64,000 nt of DNA from Exiguobacterium sp. J17977 (GTDB lineage Bacteria; Bacillota; Bacilli; Exiguobacteriales; Exiguobacteriaceae), in contig NZ_JAEQBB010000001.1 in the NCBI RefSeq assembly GCF_018616375.1, positions 620,001 through 684,000 on the forward strand, written 5' to 3'. Every line of letters begins with the position of its first letter. The stretch's first letter is position 1. Positions 25,941 to 33,675 of the stretch are shown here, piece by piece. The position numbers and the translations under genes are program-made. Below the pieces are notes generated by a model, which was not told the origin of the DNA, did not search any database, and was given only the letters and a program-made list of their open reading frames with translations.

Positions 25941-28208
25941 TTATGAAGCACACGATTCACATTCGTCGACTTCAACGGTCGTCGAACGTGTGTAGTAGAT
26001 TGATTTCATTCCGAGCGACCACGCCTCGAGGTGCATCGAGAGGAGCTCGGTCGCTTTGACGTCGTTTTTGACGTACAGGTTGAAGCTGATCGCTTGGTCG
26101 ATATGACGCTGGCGCGCCGCGTTTTGACGGATGCTCCAGAGCTGATCGACTTCGAACGCTGATTTATAGAACCAGTTCGTCTCCGGGTTGAGGTCAGGCA
26201 CCGTCACCGGAATCTTATAGTTCTTCTTCTCTTCCGAATACACTTTTTTGTAGACCGGGTCGATTGACGCGGTGCTGCCGGCGATGATGGCCGTCGACGA
26301 GTTTGGTGCGACCGCCATCATGTAGGCGTTGCGGACACCGTTTTGGTGGACCGCTGCGGCGAGACCGTCCCAATCGAGTTCATCGTGTGAACGGTAGTTG
26401 CGGCGCTTGAAGTACTCACCTGTGTGCCATTCCGATCCTTCAAAGACGCCGAACGCGCCTTTTTCTTTGGCGAGTTCCATCGAGGCTTGAATCGTCAAGT
26501 AGGCGATTTTCTCGTACAGCTTCTCGGCATATTGAACGGCATCGACCGATTCCCAACGGATGCCTTCAAGGGCAAGCAAGTGGTGCCAGCCGAACGTGCC
26601 GAGTCCGACGGCGCGGTATTTCTGGTTCGTGATCATCGCTTGCGGCACTTCGATCGTATTCAAGTCGATGACGTTGTCGAGCATCCGCATTTGAATCGGG
26701 ATGAGTCGCTCAAGGACGTCCGATTTGACGGCTCGGGCGAGGGCGATCGAGCTCAAGTTACAGACGACAAAGTCGCCAGGCGTCTTCGTGATGACGATTT
26801 TCCCGTCTTCCGTGTACTCTTCGTCGATTGTCGTCGGCGACATGTTTTGCGCGATCTCTGAGCAGAGGTTCGAGCTGTAAATCATGCCGGCATGCTTGTT
26901 CGGGTTGGCACGGTTCACGGCGTCGCGGAAGAACATGTAAGGTGTTCCTGTCTCGAGCTGTGAGCGCATATACCGTTTGACGAGGTCGATGGCAGGCACA
27001 GTGACGCGAGTCAGTTCAGGTGTATTGACGCACGCCATGTATTTCTCCGTGAACGAGCCGCCATTTTCCGTCTCGTCATAGAAGTCTTCAAGGCTGAAGC
27101 CCATGACCGTCCGGATTTCGTGCGGGTCGAACAAGTGCCAGTCACCGCGGGCTTCAACCGTACGCATGAACAAGTCTGGCAAACAGACGCCCGTGAACAA
27201 GTCGTGGGTCCGGAGCCGCTCGTCCCCGTTATTCAATTTCGCATCGAGGAACTCGAAGATGTCCTTATGCCAAATGTCGAGGTAGACGGCAATCGACCCT
27301 TGGCGCATGCCGAGCTGGTCAACCGAGACGGCCGTGTTGTTCAACTGTTTCATCCAAGGGAGCGCACCGCTTGAGACGCCTTTGAACCCTTTGATGTCAC
27401 TGCCGCGTGAGCGGATCTTGCCGAGATAGACGCCGATGCCGCCGCCGCCTTTCGAGAGCGTGGCCACGTCCGTGTTCGAATCGTAAATGCCGCGAAGCGA
27501 GTCATCGACTGTGTCAATGAAGCATGAGCTGAGCTGCCCGTACGATTTCCCGGCGTTCGAGAGCGTCGGTGTGGCAACCGTCATATAGAGGTTCGAGAGT
27601 GCCCAGTACGCTTCCTCGACGAGCTTGACGCGCTGGTCGGCGTTCTCCTTTTGCATGAGCGTCATGGCGATGACCATGAACCGCTCTTGCGGCAACTCAT
27701 ATAGGTTCTTGACATGGTCGCGGCCGAGGTAACGGTCCGACAACGTCCGGAGACCGATGTAGGTGAACATGCGGTCGCGTGACGGGTCGATTAACGTCTC
27801 CAAGTAGGCGATGTCTTCTTTCGAATACGTATCGAGTAAAGCCGAGGTGAAGATGCCTTTTGTCGTCAGCGTCTCAATCATCGGATAGAGCGCGCCGTAA
27901 CGCATCGAGGCGTCATAGCCACGGTTGCGTGCTGCTTCTAGATAGAGGCGGTTTAAGTACATCTCAGTGGCGACGAACGTCCAGTCCGGCTCTTCTGCCT
28001 GCAACATGTCGAGGGCGTGCATCGTCAAGAGTTCATATACTACATCTTGTGTCAGTGTCTTTCCTTCGAGCGCCCGAACGGCCCGTTCTTCGTATCGTTC
28101 AACACTGAGCTGTGGGTAGCGTTGTTTCAAAGATTGGATCAATGTCGAGACGTCAGCGAGCGTCGGCGTAGCAGCCAACAGCGTCTCGTGGTGGATAGGG
28201 GATGTCAA
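25941..28208 (-). CDS. nrdE: Ribonucleotide reductase alpha subunit, class I
   Basis: Catalytic subunit of 755 residues that reduces ribonucleotides. Visible motifs are LSSCFIDT and VVCNLSSIA (redox/active-site cysteines), NLCSEI (catalytic Cys region), a PNSSTAIIAGSTASIDP block, and a C-terminal ECESC redox tail. No ATP-cone is seen at the N-terminus. The start is TTG at 28208, with AAGGAG eight bases upstream. The frame is open upstream to 28340, but that ATG overlaps the predicted -10 box and cannot be on the transcript. First gene of nrdE-flavodoxin-nrdF. Confidence 0.94.
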   Translation of the reverse strand: MTSPIHHETLLAATPTLADVSTLIQSLKQRYPQLSVERYEERAVRALEGKTLTQDVVYELLTMHALDMLQAEEPDWTFVATEMYLNRLYLEAARNRGYDASMRYGALYPMIETLTTKGIFTSALLDTYSKEDIAYLETLIDPSRDRMFTYIGLRTLSDRYLGRDHVKNLYELPQERFMVIAMTLMQKENADQRVKLVEEAYWALSNLYMTVATPTLSNAGKSYGQLSSCFIDTVDDSLRGIYDSNTDVATLSKGGGGIGVYLGKIRSRGSDIKGFKGVSSGALPWMKQLNNTAVSVDQLGMRQGSIAVYLDIWHKDIFEFLDAKLNNGDERLRTHDLFTGVCLPDLFMRTVEARGDWHLFDPHEIRTVMGFSLEDFYDETENGGSFTEKYMACVNTPELTRVTVPAIDLVKRYMRSQLETGTPYMFFRDAVNRANPNKHAGMIYSSNLCSEIAQNMSPTTIDEEYTEDGKIVITKTPGDFVVCNLSSIALARAVKSDVLERLIPIQMRMLDNVIDLNTIEVPQAMITNQKYRAVGLGTFGWHHLLALEGIRWESVDAVQYAEKLYEKIAYLTIQASMELAKEKGAFGVFEGSEWHTGEYFKRRNYRSHDELDWDGLAAAVHQNGVRNAYMMAVAPNSSTAIIAGSTASIDPVYKKVYSEEKKNYKIPVTVPDLNPETNWFYKSAFEVDQLWSIRQNAARQRHIDQAISFNLYVKNDVKATELLSMHLEAWSLGMKSIYYTRSTTVEVDECESCAS

Positions 28209-28303
28209 AACGATCACTCCTTCTTCAGATGTAGATATTATAAAGGTATAGCGGAACTTGTCCGATACGACGTCAATGTGAGCGGAACGTGATAAATATC
28301 CGT

Positions 28304-28361
28304 TAACTATATATTGACGTTTTCTTGTCTTTTTAATCATAAATCACCTATATTTAGTTTT
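28304..28361 (-). promoter_or_regulatory. Paired NrdR-box-like operator of the nrd operon
   Basis: Two AT-rich near-palindromes resemble the NrdR box (ACACWATATWTWGTGT): 28304-28319 (about 10 of 16 positions) and 28346-28361 (about 12 of 16). Their starts are 42 bases apart, about four helical turns, as expected for tandem NrdR sites. One lies between -35 and -10, the other just downstream of +1. Confidence 0.55.
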
Positions 28362-28365
28362 GCAA
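28336..28365 (-). promoter_or_regulatory. Promoter of the nrd operon
   Basis: Minus-strand TTGCAA (28360-28365), 18-base spacer, TATGAT (28336-28341). It predicts a leader of about 120 bases before the TTG start. Confidence 0.6.
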
Positions 28366-28717
28366 TCTTGACATTCGGCAAACTGCAGACCCTTGAATTA
28401 CTTTTACTCAAAAACGGCGCTATCATCCGATTTGAGATGAGATTTGAGATAGAAAAAAGTTTGAGCGACTGTTAAACGACAGCACATTCGTTTTTATGTA
28501 AGCGGTCAATCCGGAGACGGACGACTTCAACTAGCGGTCGCCTTCGTGATTTTTCGGGGAATTCCTGCTTTTTCTCGCCAATGATTCATTACTATATATA
28601 GTGGTCACTTATTTTTGAAAACGAGGGAAATTCGAACGCTCACTAGCATCGAAATGAAAAGTGAGGTAGATTGAGGGAGTACGACATGAAATCAAGGTAA
28701 AAAGAAGGGTTTAACAA
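28366..28717. other. Intergenic region upstream of the nrd operon and yugE-like gene
   Basis: About 350 bases with no gene I can support. It contains a single strong NrdR-box-like palindrome, ACTATATATAGT at 28591-28602, about 240 bases from the nrd promoter, and an AT-rich stretch. GAAGGG precedes the ATG at 28718. Confidence 0.5.
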
Positions 28718-28951
28718 ATGAGAGCAGAAGACTTATTATTAGCATGGGACCCACTCGATTACGGGCTTGGGTCGTATGGACCAGAGTTTGATGATATCGC
28801 CTTGGCGCTCATCCACATCGACACGATCGATGAGTTGAATGAGACGATTCGACGGATTTTGACAGACGCGTTCGGCGACTGTCCGACCGAATCGGAAACA
28901 CGGGCCATGGCGGCAAATTTACTCGCGTCTTCAGAATCTTGTCACTTATAA
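28718..28951 (+). CDS. yugE: DUF1871 family protein, YugE-like
   Basis: Small acidic cytosolic protein of 77 residues. The LLLAWDPLDYGLGSYGPEFDD segment matches DUF1871 (B. subtilis YugE). No catalytic residues are evident and no function is known. It begins a tight run of five plus-strand genes that resembles the yugEFGH region. AAGAAGGG lies at proper distance before the ATG. Confidence 0.78.
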   Translation: MRAEDLLLAWDPLDYGLGSYGPEFDDIALALIHIDTIDELNETIRRILTDAFGDCPTESETRAMAANLLASSESCHL

Positions 28952-28963
28952 GGGGGAACCACG

Positions 28964-29212
28964 ATGTTACGTATCGATCCAACACCGAATCCAAATGCAA
29001 TGAAAATCACACTTCCTGAGAACGTCTTCGGCGCGAAAAGCCAAAGCGTGAAAGCCGGCGAAGAGACGGACCAACCGCTCCTCGCGAAACTCGTTACCAT
29101 CGAAGGCGTCGAAAGCGTCTTCGCCTATGGCGATTTCGTCACGGTATCCAAACAGAACGGCGTGAGCTGGGAAACCATCTTGCCACACGTCGAAACTGCT
29201 TACCGCGGATGA
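28964..29212 (+). CDS. NifU N-terminal-domain (Nfu_N) protein
   Basis: Protein of 82 residues with the Nfu_N signature TPNPNAMKI near residue 6. It has no cysteine, so unlike full Nfu it cannot hold an Fe-S cluster by itself; a role in binding partner proteins is inferred. The start is preceded by AAGGGGG. Its stop overlaps the next gene's ATG (ATGA), so the two are translationally coupled. Confidence 0.8.
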   Translation: MLRIDPTPNPNAMKITLPENVFGAKSQSVKAGEETDQPLLAKLVTIEGVESVFAYGDFVTVSKQNGVSWETILPHVETAYRG

Positions 29213-30009
29213 ACCCGCTCGTTTCCATCGTCATCCCGGTCTACTCCCGGGAGACGGAACTGACGGAGCTGCTGGAAAGCCTGGTCGTCCAGACGTTCCA
29301 ACAGTTCGAAGTACTTGTAATCAATAATGACGGGCCGCCAAAACAGCATCTTTTGGCGCCTTTTTTGAATCGATTGTCGATTCGTTATATCGAACTTGGC
29401 GAGAACCATCACGTCAAGGCGCGCAATCGTGGCGTGCAAGAGGCGAGCGGCGACTATATCTTATTGCTCGACGATGACGATTTGCTCATGCCGACACATC
29501 TCGAGTTGGCGCTCGCGGACATCCGCTCGGCCGACCTCGTCTTCACGGACGCGGAACTGTTCCGCTTCATATGGGAAGATGGACGTCGCCGCGTCATCGA
29601 CTGGGAGGCGTTCGCCTACGACCTCGATTTGGAACGACTCCGTCAAGACTCGACGTTCATCCCGTCCGGCACGCTCTATCGCAAACAGCTCCACGAGACG
29701 ATCGGACCGTTCGACGAGGATGTCTATAACTATTGGGACTGGGATTTCATTCTACGTGTCAGTGAGGTCGGGACGATTCGGCATCCGGCGCGCGCGACCG
29801 TACTATACGCGTTCAACGGCACGGACAATCTGTCGGCCAAACAAGACGAGACGCGTCGTCGTTACTTTGATCGGTTCTGTCACAAGCACGGCCTCGTCGA
29901 TATGGAGATGAAAAACTTCCATATCGTTCAAGCCGAGCGACGGGACTACGTGAGACAGACAGAGAGAACGTTCACAGGGGCGTTCCCCGGTAGAACGGAA
30001 GGAGAATAA
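29209..30009 (+). CDS. Glycosyltransferase family 2
   Basis: GT-A fold transferase of 266 residues. It starts VSIVIPVYSRETEL, has the metal- and nucleotide-sugar-binding LLDDDDL near residue 88, and a WDWDFILR motif near 180 like the acceptor ED motif. No membrane helix is seen, so it is likely cytosolic or peripheral. It lies between an Nfu_N gene and an Lrp regulator, which says little about the acceptor. It overlaps the upstream gene by four bases. Confidence 0.85.
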   Translation: MNPLVSIVIPVYSRETELTELLESLVVQTFQQFEVLVINNDGPPKQHLLAPFLNRLSIRYIELGENHHVKARNRGVQEASGDYILLLDDDDLLMPTHLELALADIRSADLVFTDAELFRFIWEDGRRRVIDWEAFAYDLDLERLRQDSTFIPSGTLYRKQLHETIGPFDEDVYNYWDWDFILRVSEVGTIRHPARATVLYAFNGTDNLSAKQDETRRRYFDRFCHKHGLVDMEMKNFHIVQAERRDYVRQTERTFTGAFPGRTEGE

Positions 30010-30012
30010 ACT

Positions 30013-30507
30013 ATGTACACATCAAAAGAACTAGAACTGCTCGAGTTGCTCGAAGAAAAAGGCTATCTCGAGACGAAATTGTTGGCGAACTTGCTGGCGA
30101 CCGACGAAGCGACCGTTGAGACGATGCTCGAGAAGTTCAAGGCGGACGGGATTTTGCTCGGGTTCCGGGCGATGGTCAACTGGCAAAAAATCAATCGGCA
30201 TGACGTCACGGCGTTCATCGACGTCAAAGTCACGCCGAAACGTGGCCGCGGCTTCGATGAGGTCGCCGAGCGGATTTACCGCTTCCCGGAAGTGACGGCG
30301 CTCTATTTGATGTCAGGGGCTTACGATTTGCAAGTCGTCATTCGGGCGAACTCACTCCAAGACGTCGCCTCGTTCGTGTCGGACAAACTGTCACCGCTCG
30401 ATTCGGTCGTCTCGACGACGACGCACTTCAAACTGAAGACGTACAAGCATGACGGCATCTTGTTCACCCCACAAGTCGAAGACAAACGGTTGAACATCAC
30501 GCCATGA
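30013..30507 (+). CDS. yugG: Lrp/AsnC-family transcriptional regulator
   Basis: Regulator of 164 residues. The N-terminal winged HTH (about 5-60) begins LELLELLEEKGYLETKLLAN, and a RAM/ACT-like effector domain (about 70-150) contains VTALYLMSGAYDLQVVI. AAGGAG precedes the ATG by a normal distance. It overlaps the following aminotransferase by four bases. This regulator-aminotransferase pair matches B. subtilis yugG-yugH, and it may control that enzyme in response to an amino acid. Confidence 0.9.
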   Translation: MYTSKELELLELLEEKGYLETKLLANLLATDEATVETMLEKFKADGILLGFRAMVNWQKINRHDVTAFIDVKVTPKRGRGFDEVAERIYRFPEVTALYLMSGAYDLQVVIRANSLQDVASFVSDKLSPLDSVVSTTTHFKLKTYKHDGILFTPQVEDKRLNITP

Positions 30508-31691
30508 AGTCGCTATCCCAACAAGTCGTCTCCATGAAGCCGTCCGGCATCCGCCGCTTCTTCGATTTGGCGCAAACGATGGAAAACGTCGTCTCTCTCG
30601 GGGTGGGGGAGCCTGATTTCATCACGCCATGGAACGTGCGCGAGGCGAGCTACGCGGCGCTCGAGCAAGGCTACACGGCCTATAGCGCCAACGCCGGACT
30701 CCTCGAGTTACGACAAGAAATCGCAAGCTATATGACAGGCCGGTTCGGGGCGACGTATGACCCGGCGACGGAATTGATCGTCACGACGGGCGCGTCTCAA
30801 GCGCTCGATATCGCCTTCCGGGCCCTGCTCAACCCGGGTGACGAGGTCATCGTCGTCGAGCCGGCCTTCGTCTCGTACGGACCGCTCATCGAACTCGCTG
30901 GCGGGACGGTCGTTCCGGTCGCTTGTCGGGCGGAGAACGGGTTCCGTCTGAACCGGGACGATGTCGAGGCGGCCATCACCGAGCGGACGAAGGCGATGCT
31001 CCTCTGCTTCCCGTCGAACCCGACCGGGGCCACGATGACGGGCGAAGAGCTCGCCGAAATCGCCGAACTCGCGACGAAACACGATCTCTGGGTCGTCAGC
31101 GATGAGATTTATGCCGAACTGTCTTACGATGAGCCGTTCACGAGTTTCGCGACGCTGCACGATATGCGTGAGCGGACAATCGTCGTCAACGGGTTCTCGA
31201 AGGCGTTCGCGATGACGGGCTGGCGGCTCGGGTTCACGTGCGCGCCGGAAGTCGTGACGCGTGAGATGCTGAAAGTCCACCAGTACGGGATGATGTGCGC
31301 TCCGACGCTCGTCCAATTCGGCGGTCTCGAGGCGCTCCGCAGCCGCGACCAGCACGTCCCGAAGATGGTGAAGAGCTATCGGCAACGCCGCAACTACTTC
31401 ATCCAGGCCCTCAATGACGCCGGACTACCGACGCACGTGCCGGGAGGCGCGTTCTACGCCTTCCCGTCAATCCGCCATACAGGCTTGACGAGCGAAGAGT
31501 TCGCCGAGCGTCTCTTGCTCGAGGAACGGGTCGCGGTCGTACCGGGCAACGCGTTTGGTGCGAGTGGCGAAGGTTTCGTCCGTGCCAGTTACGCGACGTC
31601 GGTCGAACAATTACAAGAAGCGATTCGTCGCATCGATCGGTTTATGAAACAGTTCGAAGTGACGACGACGGCAACAGACTCTCAGCGATGA
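30504..31691 (+). CDS. yugH: PLP-dependent aminotransferase, class I/II (YugH)
   Basis: Fold-type I aminotransferase of 395 residues. The substrate-binding GVGEPDF is near residue 33, Asn in PSNPTGA near 173, and the PLP Schiff-base Lys in NGFSKAFAMTGWRLG near 233. The C-terminal Arg in FVRASYA binds substrate carboxylate. The closest match by motifs is the aromatic/aspartate group (YugH). It overlaps yugG by four bases. A hairpin without a good T-tract (31675-31698) covers its stop codon. Confidence 0.92.
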   Translation: MKSLSQQVVSMKPSGIRRFFDLAQTMENVVSLGVGEPDFITPWNVREASYAALEQGYTAYSANAGLLELRQEIASYMTGRFGATYDPATELIVTTGASQALDIAFRALLNPGDEVIVVEPAFVSYGPLIELAGGTVVPVACRAENGFRLNRDDVEAAITERTKAMLLCFPSNPTGATMTGEELAEIAELATKHDLWVVSDEIYAELSYDEPFTSFATLHDMRERTIVVNGFSKAFAMTGWRLGFTCAPEVVTREMLKVHQYGMMCAPTLVQFGGLEALRSRDQHVPKMVKSYRQRRNYFIQALNDAGLPTHVPGGAFYAFPSIRHTGLTSEEFAERLLLEERVAVVPGNAFGASGEGFVRASYATSVEQLQEAIRRIDRFMKQFEVTTTATDSQR

Positions 31692-31698
31692 GGGTCTG
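31675..31698 (+). terminator. Hairpin at the 3' end of yugH
   Basis: Ten-base-pair stem (31675-31684 with 31689-31698), GCGA loop. The tract after it is only weakly T-rich, so termination may be partial. Confidence 0.45.
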
Positions 31699-31749
31699 TT
31701 CACGTTTTAGCGGTATAATAGGTGGGAAAAGACGAGCGAGGTGAAGCCA

Positions 31750-32994
31750 ATGGAACAAGTGGATTTTGTCGCGATCGGTTGTGGGCCATACAATCTCGGA
31801 TTGATGGCGCTCAGTGAAGCGACGTCATTGACGGGTGTCTGTTTTGAGGAGCGGGACGACTTCAAGTGGCATGAGGGCATGCTGCTCGAGTCGGCGACGA
31901 TGCAGACGCATTACTTATATGATCTCGTGACGCTCGCCGACCCGACGAACCGTCACAGTTATTTGAACTATTTGAAACAGAACGGCCGCTTGCAGACGTT
32001 CATCGTCCAGGAGAGCCCGACGATTCCGCGGACGGAGTTCAACCGGTATTTACAATCGGTCGCCGCCTCGCTCGACACGATCAAGTTCTCGCACCGGGTC
32101 ACCGATGTCCGTCCGGCGGCGGATGGGTTTCTCGTCACGGTCGAGACGCCTGATGGGGAAACGGTGCTGTCGTCACGTCACGTCGTCATCGGGACGGGAG
32201 CTGAACCGCTCGTCCCAGACGCCTTCCAAGACGTCGTCCATACGAGTTCATATCGGATGGAGCGGGAACGCTTGCTAGAAACCGACCGCGTCGTCGTCAT
32301 CGGCAGCGGTCAAAGTGCGGCTGAGGTGTATCTCGATTTATTAAGCCGGTCCGATAAAACGCGCCAACGCATCGATTGGGTGACGCGCTCGGACGTGTTC
32401 GAATCACTCGAGAGCGGGAAGCTCGGCGAGGAAATTTTCAGTTTGCCGTACGTCGACTATTTCAATCGTTTGCCATACGCGGAGCGGGATCAACTCGGGA
32501 AAGCGTTTGAGCGGTTCCGGAACGGCGTCAATCCTGAGACGCTTCGGGCGATTTATGGGTTGTTGTATCATCGGACGGCGGATGGGAGTGAGCAAGCGAC
32601 GAACTTGTACACGCAGATTGAAATCGAGCACATCGCACATGAAATCGTTTATACTGTCGAAGGGACGCAACAATATACGCGACAATCGTTCACGGGTGAA
32701 TATGATGCGGTCGTGGCAGCGACCGGCTATCGACCGCGCATCCCGACGTGGGTCGAACGGTTCGACATCGAATGGGAGGCAGAACAGAAGTGGTGCGTCA
32801 ACGATCGCTATCAAATCGCGACGAAAACGACGTGGGCTGGAAGTTTGTTTACCCATACGAATTTAGAACATTCGCACGGTCCGGCGGCGACGAATTTAGG
32901 GATGGCGGTGTATCGAAACGCAATCATGTTGAATGAAATGATGGGGGAAACGGTGTTCGAAGTGGCCGCGCAGCAACCGTTTACAAGTTTTTGA
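31750..32994 (+). CDS. Lysine/ornithine N-monooxygenase-like flavoprotein (SidA/IucD/PvdA family)
   Basis: NADPH-dependent N-hydroxylating monooxygenase of 414 residues. The FAD motif IGCGPYNLGL is at residues 8-17, and the NADPH motif IGSGQSAAEVYLDLL near 182. The TMQTHYLYDLVTLADPT stretch and the C-terminal ATGYRPR and HTNLEHSHG motifs fit this family. Such enzymes hydroxylate Lys or Orn for hydroxamate siderophores, but no siderophore synthetase (IucA/IucC or NRPS) gene is nearby. ATG 31750 follows GAGGTGA; the frame start at 31741 overlaps the ribosome site. Confidence 0.85.
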   Translation: MEQVDFVAIGCGPYNLGLMALSEATSLTGVCFEERDDFKWHEGMLLESATMQTHYLYDLVTLADPTNRHSYLNYLKQNGRLQTFIVQESPTIPRTEFNRYLQSVAASLDTIKFSHRVTDVRPAADGFLVTVETPDGETVLSSRHVVIGTGAEPLVPDAFQDVVHTSSYRMERERLLETDRVVVIGSGQSAAEVYLDLLSRSDKTRQRIDWVTRSDVFESLESGKLGEEIFSLPYVDYFNRLPYAERDQLGKAFERFRNGVNPETLRAIYGLLYHRTADGSEQATNLYTQIEIEHIAHEIVYTVEGTQQYTRQSFTGEYDAVVAATGYRPRIPTWVERFDIEWEAEQKWCVNDRYQIATKTTWAGSLFTHTNLEHSHGPAATNLGMAVYRNAIMLNEMMGETVFEVAAQQPFTSF

Positions 32995-32995
32995 A

Positions 32996-33023
32996 CAAAA
33001 AAAGGGCTAGGCGTTAGCCTAGC
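32996..33023 (-). terminator. Terminator-like hairpin facing the minus strand
   Basis: Seven-base-pair stem (33006-33012 with 33017-33023). The T-tract of seven appears on the minus strand, although the neighbouring genes are on the plus strand. It may block antisense transcription into the monooxygenase gene. Confidence 0.5.
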
Positions 33024-33188
33024 GGAATCAGGGGGGAATACTTGAAGTCTTGCTTGATTTGTATTTACCCGACCCGTCGACTTTGAAACACAAAAACAAT
33101 CCCAAATAATCTTTTTTACTAATTTGTACACTTTATCGAAAAAAGTATGTTATAGTAAGTTGATGAATTTAGCATAGGAGTGTTTGTA

Positions 33189-33581
33189 ATGGCAAAATAC
33201 GAAAAAGATCAAGTTTTAAAAGGTAAAGTAACAGGAATCCAACCTTTCGGTGCGTTCGTCGCACTCGACGACGAGACTCAAGGTCTTGTCCACATCTCTG
33301 AAATCTCACACGACTACGTGAAAGACGTGAACGAGTACGTTCAAGTCGGTCAAGAAGTTGAAGTGAAAATTCTTGATGTTGATGAAGCATCTAAGAAAAT
33401 CAAGCTTTCTATGAAAGCGACACAAGAAGCTCCAAAACGCGAGAAGTCGGCTAAGCCAGCTCGTCGTGGCGCACCACGCCGTAACGAAGCTTCTAACTTC
33501 AAGCAAGAAGAAGCACCAGGCTTCACTGTCCTCAAGGACAAGCTCGAAGACTGGATCAAAAACACGAACTTCAAAAAGTAA
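33189..33581 (+). CDS. yugI: S1-domain RNA-binding protein, general stress protein 13-like (YugI)
   Basis: Cytosolic protein of 130 residues. The S1 OB-fold domain (about 5-75) includes GKVTGIQPFGAFVALDD and GLVHISEIS. A basic Lys/Arg/Ala-rich linker (about 80-105) is followed by an amphipathic end. The length equals B. subtilis YugI. AGGAG lies eight bases before the ATG at 33189. An extended -10 sequence TGTTATAGT is about 30 bases upstream. It likely binds ribosomes or RNA under stress. Confidence 0.93.
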   Translation: MAKYEKDQVLKGKVTGIQPFGAFVALDDETQGLVHISEISHDYVKDVNEYVQVGQEVEVKILDVDEASKKIKLSMKATQEAPKREKSAKPARRGAPRRNEASNFKQEEAPGFTVLKDKLEDWIKNTNFKK

Positions 33582-33589
33582 GTGATTGA

Positions 33590-33622
33590 GACGACCTGCC
33601 CTGTGCAGGTCGTCTTTTTTTT
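33590..33622 (+). terminator. Terminator of yugI
   Basis: Ten-base-pair perfect stem (33590-33599 with 33605-33614) and eight or more T's. Confidence 0.92.
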
Positions 33623-33675
33623 GTACAGGAGATGTCCCGCTCGTTCACGAACAGTACAGAAAAGGAGTGAGGACC

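Noticed and set aside
30708-31385. 225-codon minus-strand ORF opposite yugH
   Set aside because: It is Arg-rich shadow coding produced by GC-rich third positions of the aminotransferase gene.
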